Notes: generated by a model not told the origin, from the sequence alone. DNA of 64,000 bases from Aliivibrio sp. S4MY1 (GCF_028765545.1 NZ_JARACP010000005.1:186001-250000), one strand, 5' to 3'. Counted from the stretch's first letter, positions 1 through 10,700 are shown. Numbers and translations are program-made.

Positions 1-1630
1 TCAGTATTTAGTTCAATACCCATGTTCTCTTGAACCCAATCCGCAAGACGCTGTTTGTTTTGCTTCTTAACCGCCATAAAGTCTTTTTGGAACTTCGCGT
101 CATCGGCAAATTTTGCAATATCACGTAACTGGTCTAAATCTGCTGGCCACTCATTTCCAATTTTTTCAGAAATTAGATTTGAAAGCCCTGGATTACAGAA
201 CTTCAACCAACGGCGAGGCGTCACACCATTAGTCACATTGGTTAATTTGCCCGGAAAATATTCATTAAACTCAGGGAATAAATCACGCTTAACTAACTCA
301 GAATGAAGTGCCGCTACGCCATTCACCGCATAAGAAGAAACAACACATAAGTTCGCCATACGCACCATACGGTGAGTACCTTCTTGGATAATTGATAGCT
401 TACGTAGTTTATCTACATCACCCGGCCATTTCAGTTTTACGCCTTCTAAGAATAGATAGTTAATGTGATAAATAATTTCCATATGTCTAGGAAGTAAACG
501 AGAAATTAACGATTCACTCCACGTTTCTAAGGCTTCTGGAAGTAACGTATGGTTAGTGTAAGCAAACGTCTTAGAGCAAATAGCCCAAGCCGCATCCCAT
601 GTTAAGCCACGCTCATCTACTAGAATGCGCATTAATTCAGGAATACCAATCGTTGGGTGAGTGTCGTTTAGTTGGATCGTTTCGTATTTTGGAAGATCTT
701 CAATCTTATGACCTGCCGCATCATGGCGACGTAAAATATCTGCAATCGAACATGCACAATGGAAGTACTGCTGCATTAAACGCAGTGTTTTGCCTTTCTC
801 ATGGTTATCATTCGGATACAAGACTTTCGTTACGTTACCCGCATCAATCAGAGCGTGCTGCGCTTCAAAGTAATCGCCATTGTTGAAACTTGCTAGGCTG
901 AAAGGCGCTTTTGCACGGCATTCCCATAAACGTAACGGGTAAACCGTGTCACTTTGGTAGCCTACAATAGGTAGATCCCAAGGCATACCTTCTACTGACA
1001 TACTAGGAACCCAACGGCGCTTCTCTTCACCATTTTCAGTATAAGTTTCAACATGACCATAGAAACCAACATTTTGCGCGAAATCTGGACGCGCTACTTC
1101 CCAAGGGTAGCCTTCTACACCACACCATGCATCAGGTGCTTCTTGTTGGCTCCATCTTCAAAAGACTGACGGAACAGGCCGTATTCATAGTGTAGACCGT
1201 AGCCAATCGCTGGGAACTCTTGTGCCGCTAACGAATCCATAAAACACGCAGCTAGACGACCAAGGCCACCATTGCCTAATGCAGGATCACGTTCTTCTTC
1301 TAATAAATCCGTTAAGTTATGCCCTAACTCACCCATTGCCGCCGTAATTTCTTCGTAAAGCCCCATACTAATAAGGTTGTTGCCTGTTAGGCGGCCAATT
1401 AAAAACTCTAAAGATAAATAGTTTACACTGCGTGCGTTTTTAATTTTCTCATCATTTTCAGTTCCTACAAGGTCAAATGTAGTTAGTTCAGCCAGAGCTT
1501 TACCCATCGCTAAATACCATACTTTTGATGATGCTGTTTTTTCATCCGCACCAAACGTAGTAACTAAATGCTGTTTTACAGAAGCTTGAAATGCTGCTTT
1601 ATCAAAATCTTTAATGTTGTTCGTTTTCAT
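1..1630 (-). pseudogene. malP: Maltodextrin/glycogen phosphorylase, frameshifted and cut by window edge
   Basis: This is a glycogen/maltodextrin phosphorylase (GT35), which releases glucose-1-phosphate from alpha-1,4-glucans in the cytoplasm using PLP. The N-terminal part (1630 to about 1148) reads up to the family segment ending [12 protein letters not shown], then enters a wrong frame and stops near 1115. One frame over, the homology continues without a break from QEAPDAW (about 1143) through PWDLPIVGY, LNDTHPTIGIPELMR and NVTNGVTPRRW to the window edge. A one-base loss near 1145-1148 would explain this. The start at 1630 (MKTNNIKDF) is preferred over an in-frame ATG at 1654, which has no ribosome site; the chosen one has only a weak GAGAG. 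The catalytic C-terminal half lies outside the window. It is divergent from malT. The shift could be a true mutation or a sequencing error. Confidence 0.85.
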
Positions 1631-1680
1631 CTTGTGTCTCTCACGAAGGTTCATAAATCAACTGTGATTAATCCTGCCTT

Positions 1681-1720
1681 TTTCATCCAGTGGTCGCATC
1701 ATCCTCCTAGGGGGAGGAGA
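1681..1720. promoter_or_regulatory. Putative MalT-box cluster of the malP promoter
   Basis: GGGGAGGAGA at 1711-1720 on the plus strand matches the MalT box GGGGAKGAGG at 9 of 10 positions. The minus-strand word at 1697-1706 (plus strand CATCATCCTC) matches at 8 of 10. A weaker partial box lies at 1681-1690. They sit about 70-90 bp upstream of the malP start, where activator boxes are expected, and malT itself is next door. Assigned by eye from the known enterobacterial consensus. Confidence 0.6.
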
Positions 1721-1803
1721 ATAAATGAAAGTAAGGCGTAGTAAAAAATAGTCAATTTAAGTGTGATAAGCAGCAAGTTTTGTAGGCTTACCTGCTTTTT
1801 TGG

Positions 1804-1819
1804 TGTGATGAAAAACACA
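1804..1819. promoter_or_regulatory. Candidate CRP site in the malP-malT intergenic region
   Basis: TGTGATGAAAAACACA matches TGTGA-N6-TCACA at 9 of 10 half-site positions. It lies between malP and malT, both of which are under catabolite control in enterobacteria. Inferred from consensus only. Confidence 0.45.
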
Positions 1820-1930
1820 CATTCTCCACCTAAAACACAAAATGATAACAAGATCACAATTTTAAACATTATCAAAATTAATCTTTAATGTGTAATTAAA
1901 GATCTTGATTTATAAAACAAACACAAACTA

Positions 1931-1952
1931 AATAAAAACATAGATCACATTT
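1931..1952 (+). promoter_or_regulatory. Candidate CRP site upstream of malT
   Basis: The right half, TAGATCACATTT, is a perfect match to half of the CRP consensus; the left half is poor. It ends about 75 bp before the malT start. malT of E. coli is a CRP-dependent gene, so a site here makes sense, but a single good half-site is weak evidence. Confidence 0.45.
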
Positions 1953-2026
1953 ATGGGGCGTAGATAAGACATTTCGTAACATTATTAAGGATAATTACCT
2001 CAGTATTTTTAAGAAGAACAATAATT

Positions 2027-4732
2027 ATGTTAATACCATCGAAATTGCATTTCCCAAGGCGTTTGCATAACGCCATCATAAGACAACGTGTCCTCGATAT
2101 CCTCGCTGATGCGATGCATTATAGACTCGTTTTATTTCGCTCTCCCGCAGGCTACGGGAAAACAACCATGGCAGCACAATGGTTATCCGACAAAGAAGCA
2201 ACAGGTTGGTACAGTTTAGATGAGGCGGATAATGATGAATTTAAATTTGCCAAATACTTCATTCAAGCCATCAGCAATGCGACTCAATTAGAGCTCCCCC
2301 ATTCCAAAGCGTTGACTGAAAAACGTCAATTTGCTTCGTTATCGAGCTTATTTTCCCAAGTCTTTACTGAGCTTATTCCTTTTCAAGATGAAGCCTACTT
2401 CGTTCTCGACGACTATCATTTAATCACCAATGAAGCGATTCATCTTGGGTTAAAGTTCTTCCTTAAACATTTACCTGATAATCTCACTTTGGTTATTACT
2501 AGCCGTTCTCAGCCACCACTAAATACCGCTAATTTACGAGTTCGAGATCTGCTTATTGAGATTGATAATCAAAGCTTGGCTTTTGATCAATCTGAGACTT
2601 CTCTTTTCTTTAATCAACGCCTTAATAGTGATATTGACCAAGAATCAATTACCAATGTTCGTAAACACGTTGAAGGGTGGCCATCTGCCTTGCAATTAAT
2701 TGCACTCCACAGCATTCAACACAATCAGCCGTTAAGTAACTCGGCGCAGGTCATGGCTCAGCTTAATCATACTCATTTATGGGATTATCTTGCTGAAGAA
2801 GTGTTTGACCATTTAGATAAAGAAACTCAAGCATTCTTAATGCGTTGTGCCGTCTTTGAACGTTTCAGCACCCAACTGCTGCCAGAAGTCACCAGCCGTA
2901 ATGACTCTCAATTGCTTATTGAAAACTTAAATCGCTTTGGGCTTTTTATTAACAGTGATGGTGATAATGGTGATTGGTATAAATTCCATAACCTCTTTGC
3001 CGAGTTTTTAACTCATCAACGACAAAGTCATCTTTCTCATGAAGAAACCGATTTACAACAAAAAGCAGCCCAAGCTTGGTTAAAACAAGAGAACATTTAT
3101 CAAGCCCTTCGTCATGCAAAAATCGCTAAAGATGACCAATTAATTGCTAATATCCTCACGCAATATGGCTGGCATTTGTTTAATAATGGCGAGCTTGTGT
3201 TACTTGAATCAACCATTAAACAACTTGACCCAGAAGTCTTGTTTGCATCACCCAGACTTGTGATCATTCGTGCATGGTTAGCACAAAGTCAGCACAACTA
3301 TTTACAAGTGGACGATCTTCTTTCTGAAGGCCAAAAAGAAATGTCTGCACGCAACATTACGTTAGACAGACACATGCAAGGCGAAATCGATGCTTTACGC
3401 GCACAAGTAGCCATCAATAAAAATGACCCTGAAGCCGCTCTCGCCTTTGCTGAAAAAGCACTTGAAGAGCTTGAGACCAATAAATACCGCAGCCGGATTG
3501 TTGCAACATCGGTGATTGGAGAATACCACCACGTTTCTGGTAACCTTGCACAAGCGCTTGCTTTAATGCAGCAAACTGAAAAAATGGCCATGACTTATGG
3601 TATTTATCACCAAGCACTCTGGGCGATTCTACAACAGAGTGAAATCTTAATGGCTCAAGGCTTTATGCAGGCTGCCTTTGATTTACAAGATAATGGTTTC
3701 AAACTAATTAAAGACCAAGATTTAGGCCAGTTACCTTTGCATGAGTTTTTACTTCGTTCGCGCGCTCAGATTTATTGGTTCTGGTTCCGTTTTGACGAGG
3801 CAGAGCAATGCACCTGGAAAGGCTTAGACGTTCTTTCACCCTTTGATGAGACCAAACACCTACGTGGTTACTCAATGCTTGCTCGTTTAGCAGTAGCTCG
3901 TGGTGAACTAGACAAAGCCGAGCGCTATCTTGAGAAGTGCCAACAGCTATTAAGCCAAGCTGATTACCATATTGATTGGAAAGCGAACGCGTCTTCTGCT
4001 CAGCTTTTCTATTGGCAAGCAAAAGGCAATATCGATGCTATCAGTTACTGGCTAACTCACACAGAAAAGCCAGAGACCCGTTGTAACCACTTTACTCAAC
4101 TGCAATGGCGTAACATAGCAAGAGCCCAGTACCACTTAGGTGAGGTAGATGCCGCGATTATCACATTACAAGAGTCTCAGACCATTGCACAGCAACATAA
4201 ATTAATCACCGATATTAATCGTAACGCGGTGATGGAATCCGTTTTACTTTATGAAAATAAGCAAGTAAATGAGTCAATCGAGGCTATGCATCTTGCTATA
4301 AAGCAATCCAATCAAACGGGTATTATTGGTAGCTTTTTAATGGCGGGTAAAGACATTTTAAAACCCTTAGCCAAATTACTACAAAAAGGAAATATCACCG
4401 AACTTGAAAAGCATCGAATTGAGCAATTACAAAAAGCATTATCTAATAATGAACGCTCTCGCTCTGCACATTTTGATGAAACCTTTATTGAAAAAGTGAT
4501 TAATAATCCAGAGGTTCCCGAGTTGATCAGAACGAGCCCTCTAACTCATCGTGAATGGCAAGTGCTTGGATTAATTTATTCTGGTTTCAGTAATGAGCAA
4601 ATTGCCGCAGAATTTGATGTTGCCCCTACTACAATAAAAACCCATATCCGAAATTTATACCAAAAGTTAAATTTAGCAAATAGAAAGGCAGCAATTGCTA
4701 TGGCTGATGAACTAGTTAGTATGATGAAGTAA
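2027..4732 (+). CDS. malT: MalT, ATP-dependent activator of the maltose regulon
   Basis: MalT is a STAND-type signalling ATPase which, with ATP and maltotriose bound, oligomerises on MalT boxes and activates maltodextrin genes. At 901 residues it has the length of E. coli MalT. A Walker A motif (SPAGYGKTT, residues 39-47) and a Walker B segment (FVLDDYH, about 125-131) form the N-terminal NTPase. A long helical repeat region follows, and a LuxR-type helix-turn-helix closes the protein (LTHREWQVLGLIYSG to about residue 900). The start follows an AAGAAG ribosome site. The gene is divergent from malP and ends before a strong terminator at 4799-4848. Confidence 0.96.
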   Translation: MLIPSKLHFPRRLHNAIIRQRVLDILADAMHYRLVLFRSPAGYGKTTMAAQWLSDKEATGWYSLDEADNDEFKFAKYFIQAISNATQLELPHSKALTEKRQFASLSSLFSQVFTELIPFQDEAYFVLDDYHLITNEAIHLGLKFFLKHLPDNLTLVITSRSQPPLNTANLRVRDLLIEIDNQSLAFDQSETSLFFNQRLNSDIDQESITNVRKHVEGWPSALQLIALHSIQHNQPLSNSAQVMAQLNHTHLWDYLAEEVFDHLDKETQAFLMRCAVFERFSTQLLPEVTSRNDSQLLIENLNRFGLFINSDGDNGDWYKFHNLFAEFLTHQRQSHLSHEETDLQQKAAQAWLKQENIYQALRHAKIAKDDQLIANILTQYGWHLFNNGELVLLESTIKQLDPEVLFASPRLVIIRAWLAQSQHNYLQVDDLLSEGQKEMSARNITLDRHMQGEIDALRAQVAINKNDPEAALAFAEKALEELETNKYRSRIVATSVIGEYHHVSGNLAQALALMQQTEKMAMTYGIYHQALWAILQQSEILMAQGFMQAAFDLQDNGFKLIKDQDLGQLPLHEFLLRSRAQIYWFWFRFDEAEQCTWKGLDVLSPFDETKHLRGYSMLARLAVARGELDKAERYLEKCQQLLSQADYHIDWKANASSAQLFYWQAKGNIDAISYWLTHTEKPETRCNHFTQLQWRNIARAQYHLGEVDAAIITLQESQTIAQQHKLITDINRNAVMESVLLYENKQVNESIEAMHLAIKQSNQTGIIGSFLMAGKDILKPLAKLLQKGNITELEKHRIEQLQKALSNNERSRSAHFDETFIEKVINNPEVPELIRTSPLTHREWQVLGLIYSGFSNEQIAAEFDVAPTTIKTHIRNLYQKLNLANRKAAIAMADELVSMMK

Positions 4733-4798
4733 TCTCATACTAGCTATTATCTCGTTAGTAATATTGGGATAATTAATTTTACGACATTTTTTATACAA

Positions 4799-4848
4799 AA
4801 ACTTATGTATAATCACGTACCTTCGTGCATTATGCATAAGTTTTTTTT
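4799..4848 (+). terminator. Intrinsic terminator after malT
   Basis: A long near-perfect stem pairs AACTTATG(T)ATAATCACG with CGTGCATTATGCATAAGTT around a six-base loop, followed by eight Ts. It ends only 18 bp before the next start codon, and its left arm contains a TATAAT hexamer at 4808-4813. Confidence 0.85.
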
Positions 4849-4866
4849 CATTTATATAGAGCTAAA

Positions 4867-5787
4867 ATGAACTATTTAACGACATTCTTTAAAGGTATGG
4901 CAATGGGCGCAGCTGATGTTGTTCCTGGAGTATCTGGTGGTACGATTGCCTTTATTACTGGTATTTATGACACGCTTTTAGAAAGCATCCGTCGTATTAA
5001 TCCTTCTATTTTAGGGTTATGGAAACGTGAAGGCTTTAAAGCGGCATTTGCACACATTAATGGTTTTTTCCTCATTTCTCTTTTTGGTGGTATTTTAACG
5101 AGCATTTTAACACTCGCAAAATTCATCACATGGATGCTGCATACGCACCCGATTCCTCTGTGGTCATTCTTCTTTGGTTTGATCATCATCTCTATTATTC
5201 ATATCGCTAAGCAAATTGAGAAATGGTCATTAGATCGTTTTGTTATGTTATTGGCAGGAGCCGCGTTTGCTTATAGCATTACGGTACTAAACCCAATGAC
5301 AATGACACCATCAACCTTTACTTATATTCTTGCTGGTTCAATTGCCATTTGTGCCATGATTTTACCGGGTATTTCAGGCAGCTTTATTCTTCTGCTTATT
5401 GGTATGTACAGCCCTGTTCTTGGTGCCGTAAAGTCTCTTGATTTGGTCACTATGGGACTATTTGCTTCAGGTTGTGTCATTGGCCTATTAAGCTTTTCTC
5501 ATGTTTTATCTTTCTTACTAAGAAAATTTCGTGATATTACCTTAATCTTTTTAACCGGGTTAATGGTAGGTACGCTAGGTAAAATTTGGCCTTGGAAAGA
5601 AGTGATTGAATGGCGCGTGAACTCAAAAGGTGAACAAACCCCTTTAATTGAACACAACCTATCTCCATTTGACTATGAGCAAGTAACACAGCAACCTGCG
5701 CTTATTGGCTTTGCTGTTATTGGTGTGATTCTAGGTATAGGTTTGGTGGTTGGTTTAGAAATGTACGCAAAGAAAAACGACAAGTAA
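4867..5787 (+). CDS. DUF368 family membrane protein, polyprenyl-phosphate translocase (PopT type)
   Basis: DUF368 proteins are polytopic inner-membrane proteins. Members in V. cholerae and Gram-positive bacteria have been shown to return undecaprenyl phosphate across the membrane for reuse in wall synthesis. This 306-residue protein has the two diagnostic glycine/proline motifs, PGVSGGTIAFITGIYD near residue 20 and LPGISGSFILLLIGMY near 165, which are the inverted-repeat re-entrant segments of the family. About eight hydrophobic segments are visible. It lies downstream of the malT terminator, so it probably has its own promoter or relies on read-through. No functional link to maltose is evident. 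Confidence 0.85.
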   Translation: MNYLTTFFKGMAMGAADVVPGVSGGTIAFITGIYDTLLESIRRINPSILGLWKREGFKAAFAHINGFFLISLFGGILTSILTLAKFITWMLHTHPIPLWSFFFGLIIISIIHIAKQIEKWSLDRFVMLLAGAAFAYSITVLNPMTMTPSTFTYILAGSIAICAMILPGISGSFILLLIGMYSPVLGAVKSLDLVTMGLFASGCVIGLLSFSHVLSFLLRKFRDITLIFLTGLMVGTLGKIWPWKEVIEWRVNSKGEQTPLIEHNLSPFDYEQVTQQPALIGFAVIGVILGIGLVVGLEMYAKKNDK

Positions 5788-5816
5788 TACGTATTTTTTG
5801 AACAAGCTATAAAAAC

Positions 5817-5868
5817 AAAAATGGCGGTGAAAGCAAGTCTATACACCTTATCTTCACCGCCATTTTTA
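5817..5868. terminator. Bidirectional terminator between convergent DUF368 and tetR genes
   Basis: ATGGCGGTGAA at 5821-5831 pairs with TTCACCGCCAT at 5853-5863. It is flanked by A-rich sequence on the left and five Ts on the right, so it can act for both strands. Confidence 0.85.
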
Positions 5869-5885
5869 TGGTAAAAAAATCAATC

Positions 5886-6491
5886 TCACTTAATACCATA
5901 AGATTGAATAAAAATAGACGTTACCGTATCGACCTTACTTTTCACCGCATCACCTGTCGGTTCAGTGTCCAAATTCATGACCTGCGGCCAAAAGAACAGC
6001 CCTTGAAATAAACTCACGTACACATCTGTCATTAATTTTGAATCGACATTCTTTAATCGCCCAGCCTCAATTGCCGCATTGAACCACTGCGTTATTGCGC
6101 GAATACTATAGATATTTTTTATTAAGTTTTTTGCCATTTCTGGTTGACGTAAAAACTCCATCACTATGGTGCGAGCAAGGGAAATACCATAGGTTTGATA
6201 AAGTATTTCTATCTCTTTATAAGCAATATCATTCAATTGCTCTTCGGTACTTTTCTCTTCATCAAATTGATAAGAAACGTTTTCGTTTACTGAGTCATTA
6301 ATAATGGTTAATACCGATTCAAATAACACTTCTTTACTTTCAAAATGACGATAGAGGGTACGTTTAGACACTTCAGCCGAGGCGGTAATTCTATCCATAT
6401 TGGCAGCAAGAAAACCGTGTTCAATAAATTCTTCTTTTGCCGCATTGATAATATCAAGGTGCTTTTGCTGTGATCGTGTCAGTTTTTTCAT
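5886..6491 (-). CDS. TetR family repressor of the adjacent RND pump
   Basis: This is a TetR-family DNA-binding protein of about 201 residues. The N-terminal helix-turn-helix (AAKEEFIEHGFLAANMDRI...TLYRHFESKEVLFESV, residues 15-60) is typical, followed by a helical ligand-binding domain ending FIQSYGIK. The frame stays open upstream, but GGAGGG sits six bases before the ATG at 6491, which fixes the start. The gene is divergent from an RND efflux pair, and two identical-type palindromes lie upstream of both starts, so it very likely represses the pump and itself. The ligand cannot be read from sequence. Confidence 0.9.
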   Translation of the reverse strand: MKKLTRSQQKHLDIINAAKEEFIEHGFLAANMDRITASAEVSKRTLYRHFESKEVLFESVLTIINDSVNENVSYQFDEEKSTEEQLNDIAYKEIEILYQTYGISLARTIVMEFLRQPEMAKNLIKNIYSIRAITQWFNAAIEAGRLKNVDSKLMTDVYVSLFQGLFFWPQVMNLDTEPTGDAVKSKVDTVTSIFIQSYGIK

Positions 6492-6542
6492 AGTCCCTCC
6501 ATCACTAAATTTAGACCATTCTACCCATTCAAAATAAATATG

Positions 6543-6558
6543 TACACTCAAGAGTTTA
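6543..6558. promoter_or_regulatory. Putative TetR operator, copy 1
   Basis: TACACTC-AA-GAGTTTA is a 16-bp inverted repeat with one mismatch. It is the same palindrome as the copy at 6583-6598, with centres exactly 40 bp apart. It lies just upstream of the tetR ribosome site. Confidence 0.65.
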
Positions 6559-6582
6559 CTTTTAAAAAATTTAACCATAAAA

Positions 6583-6598
6583 TAAACTCACGAGTTTA
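6583..6598. promoter_or_regulatory. Putative TetR operator, copy 2
   Basis: TAAACTC-AC-GAGTTTA is a perfect 7+7 inverted repeat in the divergent promoter region between tetR and the efflux genes. Size and symmetry fit a TetR dimer site. Confidence 0.7.
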
Positions 6599-6672
6599 CT
6601 TTGGTAATTAAAAAATGATTTACTCGACTATTTTATGTTCAACCAACCACTCTTTTCATGAGGAATGAGTCA

Positions 6673-7788
6673 ATGAGCTCACGTATTTCGACTGTTATGT
6701 TAATGAAGAAAACCGTACTGGCTGTCAGCCTTGCGATTGGCACACTAATGATCTCTGGGTGTGACTCAACCGACGCACAATTAGAAACAACAAAAGTCGA
6801 CACGATTCGCCCTGCACTTATTGAAGTGATTAGCCCAAGTATAAATGCACAACTACGCTTTAACGGTGTTGTACGCTCAGCCGAACGTGCTGATTTAGCT
6901 TTTAGAATGAATGGACGTGTTATTAGCGTGCTGGTTGAAGAAGGCCAACAGGTAACCAAAGGACAATTACTGGCGCAATTAGATCCTCGTGATGCGAAAA
7001 CCGCACTAGAGTCAGCGCGTGTTGAATATAAAAACAGCCAAGCAGAATACAACCGTGGCAAAGCAATTTATGAAAAAAGCCAAGCCATTGCTAAGAGTGA
7101 TTTAGATACGTTAAGCACTCGCTATAACCTAGCTAAAAATCGACTAGAAGAAGCAAAACGTCAATTAGAGTACACCCAATTGACCGCTCCTTTTGATGGT
7201 ATTGTTGGTCGTAAGATGATCGACAATCATGTGCAAATACAAGCAAATAGCCCAGTATTGACCATTCATGACCTTGATAACTTAGAGGTACTTATCAATA
7301 TTCCAGACAGTGTCATGTTAGGCGAATTAAAAGGCTCTGAAGCGATTGCTCAAATCAGTGCTGTTCCTAATGTGCGCTTTCCTCTTGTATTAAGTACGTA
7401 TGGCACCCAAGCAGACCCAATAACGCAAACCTACCCAGTAGTACTAAAGTTTAAAGAATTAAGCGGCTTTAATGTATTACCTGGCATGACAGTAAAAGTG
7501 ACTCCTGTATATCCAAAAGACTCAGCAGAAGAGAATACACTCATTACCGTGCCTTTAACCGCTATCGTACCGGATAACAAAGGCGGTAAATTTGTGTGGG
7601 TGGTTGATGCTCAAAATCAAGCACAACAACGCGCAGTTAATACTGGTGAATTACTGACAAACCGAGTGGTTATTACTCAAGGCTTGCAAATGAATGAGCG
7701 CATTATCATTGCCGGTGTCACTAGCATTAAAACCGACATGATCGTAAAACCCTATTCTGAACAATCAGCAATGAGTCACGGGGAATAG
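6673..7788 (+). CDS. RND efflux periplasmic adaptor lipoprotein (HlyD/AcrA type)
   Basis: This is a membrane-fusion protein linking an inner-membrane RND pump to an outer-membrane channel. From the start at 6673, which has AGGAA seven bases upstream (the ATG at 6658 lacks one), the signal peptide ends in a lipobox (LMISGC), so the mature protein is probably lipid-anchored. A biotinyl-lipoyl-like segment (GRVISVLVEEGQQVTKGQLLAQLDPRD), a helical hairpin (about residues 100-155), the second lipoyl half (APFDGIVGRKMIDNHVQI) and a C-terminal beta-barrel follow. The stop is two bases before the RND gene, giving one operon, with the divergent TetR as likely repressor. An outer-membrane partner is not encoded here. 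Confidence 0.9.
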   Translation: MSSRISTVMLMKKTVLAVSLAIGTLMISGCDSTDAQLETTKVDTIRPALIEVISPSINAQLRFNGVVRSAERADLAFRMNGRVISVLVEEGQQVTKGQLLAQLDPRDAKTALESARVEYKNSQAEYNRGKAIYEKSQAIAKSDLDTLSTRYNLAKNRLEEAKRQLEYTQLTAPFDGIVGRKMIDNHVQIQANSPVLTIHDLDNLEVLINIPDSVMLGELKGSEAIAQISAVPNVRFPLVLSTYGTQADPITQTYPVVLKFKELSGFNVLPGMTVKVTPVYPKDSAEENTLITVPLTAIVPDNKGGKFVWVVDAQNQAQQRAVNTGELLTNRVVITQGLQMNERIIIAGVTSIKTDMIVKPYSEQSAMSHGE

Positions 7789-7790
7789 AA

Positions 7791-10700
7791 ATGGACATTG
7801 CACGTTATACCATTACTAAACGTACCTCAGTGTGGGTGCTTATCACTCTGATCTTATTTGGTGGTTACTTAAGCTATTTAAAACTAGGTCGCTTTGAAGA
7901 TCCTGAGTTTGTCATTCGCCAAGCGGTAATCAATACCCCTTATTCTGGCGCCACCGCTCAGGAAGTATCAGACGAAGTAACCGACATTATTGAAGGTGCC
8001 GTTCAATCACTTCAAGAAGTAAAAGAAGTGAAATCTGTCTCTAAACAAGGCATGTCTGAAGTGACGGTTGAAATCAAACTTGAATTTGCTCAAAGCCAAG
8101 CCGCTTTGCAACAAGTGTGGGATAAACTGCGTCGTAAAATTGGGGATGCACAACGCCAATTACCACCAGGAGCAAGCGCATCGATTGTTAATGATGACTT
8201 TTCTGATGTGTACTCGCTATTTTTTGCCGTAACAGGCGAAGGCTTTAGTGACAAACAACTGCAAGATTATGTGGATGATTTGCGCCGTGAACTTGTTCTT
8301 GTCCCTGGCGTTGCAAAAACAGCAACACTAGGCGAGCGCCAAGAAACTATTTTCGTTGAAATGTCGAGCGAGCGCATGGCGCAATTTGGTGTGTCTGCAG
8401 AGAAAGTGTATCAAGTACTACAAAAGCAAAACATCGTAACGGTTGCCGGAAGTATTGAAACAGATGCAATGCGTATTCCTGTGATCCCAAACTCAGGAAT
8501 TAACTCAATTAATGACTTAAATAACCTGCAAGTAAGCCTTGGGAATAATCATACCGTTCTTCGTTTAGGTGATATTGCCACGGTTACTCGTGGCTACCAA
8601 GAGCCGACGTCTATGCTGGTTCGTTACAATGGTGAGCGCGCCGTAGGTTTTGGTATTTCAAACGTATCAGGCGGTAACGTGGTTGATATGGGCGATGCCG
8701 TAAAAGCGCGTATTGCAGAGCTAGAAGGTCAACGTCCATTAGGGATAGAGCTGAATGTCATTTCTATGCAATCGGATTCGGTTCGTGCGTCGGTAACTAA
8801 CTTTATTGATAACCTCATTGCCGCTGTTGTGATTGTATTTGTCGTCTTATTACTGTTTATGGGATTACGCTCAGGCATCATCATTGGCTTTGTTTTGCTA
8901 CTGACGGTTGCAGGTACATTATGCATCATGTTAATCCAAGACATCGCAATGCAAAGGATCTCTTTGGGTGCATTGATCATCGCATTGGGTATGCTGGTAG
9001 ATAATGCGATTGTGGTCACTGACGGTATTTTAGTGCGTTTACAAACCACTCCAAATGACAGCCGTGATGAGATCGTTTCAGATGTCGTTAATGCAACTAA
9101 ATGGCCTCTTCTGGGCGGTACGGTTGTAGGTATTTGTGCTTTCAGCGCTATCGGTCTTTCTCCATCAGACATGGGCGAATACGCAGGATCTCTATTTTGG
9201 GTGATTTTATACTCGATGCTATTAAGTTGGGTATTTGCGATTACAATCACGCCAATGCTATGCCACGATTTTCTAACCGTGAAAGCAATAGATAACCAAG
9301 CACCACCAAGCCGTATTAGTCAACAATACCGTCAATTATTAACGTGGGTATTAGCACATCGTGGTATCAGCCTAGGTCTTTTATTGGTTGTTTTGTTTAC
9401 TTCTATTTATGGTGTTCGTTATATTCCACCGGGCTTTATGCCAGAGTCTCAACGTGCTCAGTTTGTGGTTGATGTTTATTTACCGCAAGGGTCAGACATT
9501 AAGCGTACAGAGCAAACTATTGCGGCCATAGAGCAAGATGTAAAACAAAAAGAAGGCATCACTAATATCACTAGTTTTGTGGGCGGTGGCGGTTTACGCT
9601 TCATGCTAACCTACTCACCAGAAGCGCGTAATCCAAGTTATGGTCAGCTACTGATTGATATTGATGACTATCAAAACATTGCTCCACTGTTGGTTGAACT
9701 TCAAACTGAGTTGGATGCAAAATACACCAATGCGTCGATTAAAGTATGGAAATTCATGCTAGGCCGCGGCGGCGGTAAGAAAATTGAAGCCGGATTTAAA
9801 GGCCCAGACAGCCATGTGTTGCGTCAATTAGCAGAGCAAGCAAAAGCGATCATGCTTAATGACCCACAATTGATTGCAGTACAAGACGATTGGCGTCAAC
9901 AAGTGCCAGTGCTACGCCCTCAATTTTCAGAAGAAAAAGCACAACAATTTGGATTAACAACACAAGAGATAAATAAAGCCATCGCTCAAACATTATCAGG
10001 GCGAAACGTTGGTGTTTATCGTGAAGGTAATGACTTAATTCCGATTGTGGCTCGATCACCAGAAACAGAGCGTAACCATCAACGTGCGATAGAAAATACA
10101 GAGGTCTTTAGCCCAACAACCGGCAGTTTTATCTCAGTAAGCCAACTTATTGAATCATCAAACTTAGTTTGGGAAGATGCCATTCTGCGCCGTATTGATC
10201 GAATGCCGACCATTTTAGTACAAGCTGACCCAGCACCGGGCGTACTGACTGCGGATGCCTTTAAACAGGTAAGAGAGAAAATTGAAGCTATCGAACTTCC
10301 ATCTGGATATCAGTTAATTTGGTATGGGGAATATAAAGCCTCTAAAGACGCGAATGAAGGCTTGGTAATATCAGCACCTTATGGGTTTGCAGCGATGATT
10401 TTATCTGTGATCTTCATGTTCAACGCATTACGTCAGCCATTGGTTATTTGGTTAACGGCACCTTTAGCCATTATCGGTGTATCGGTTGGGTTAATCGTAT
10501 TCCAAACGCCATTTGAGTTTATGGCAATACTTGGGTTCTTAAGCCTTATCGGCATGATGGTAAAAAATGCCATCGTACTTGTTGACCAAGCGGATGTGGA
10601 AGTAGCAAATGGTAAGCCCCCTTATAATGCAATTATTGATGCGTCATTAAGTCGTGCAAGACCAGTATTACTCGGAGCACTAACAACCATACTTGGTGTT

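Noticed and set aside
3298-4022. Minus-strand frames inside malT
   Set aside because: Shadow frames of a well-supported gene; no independent signals.
8729-9295. Frames on both strands inside the RND pump gene
   Set aside because: Low-complexity shadows of the transmembrane segments.
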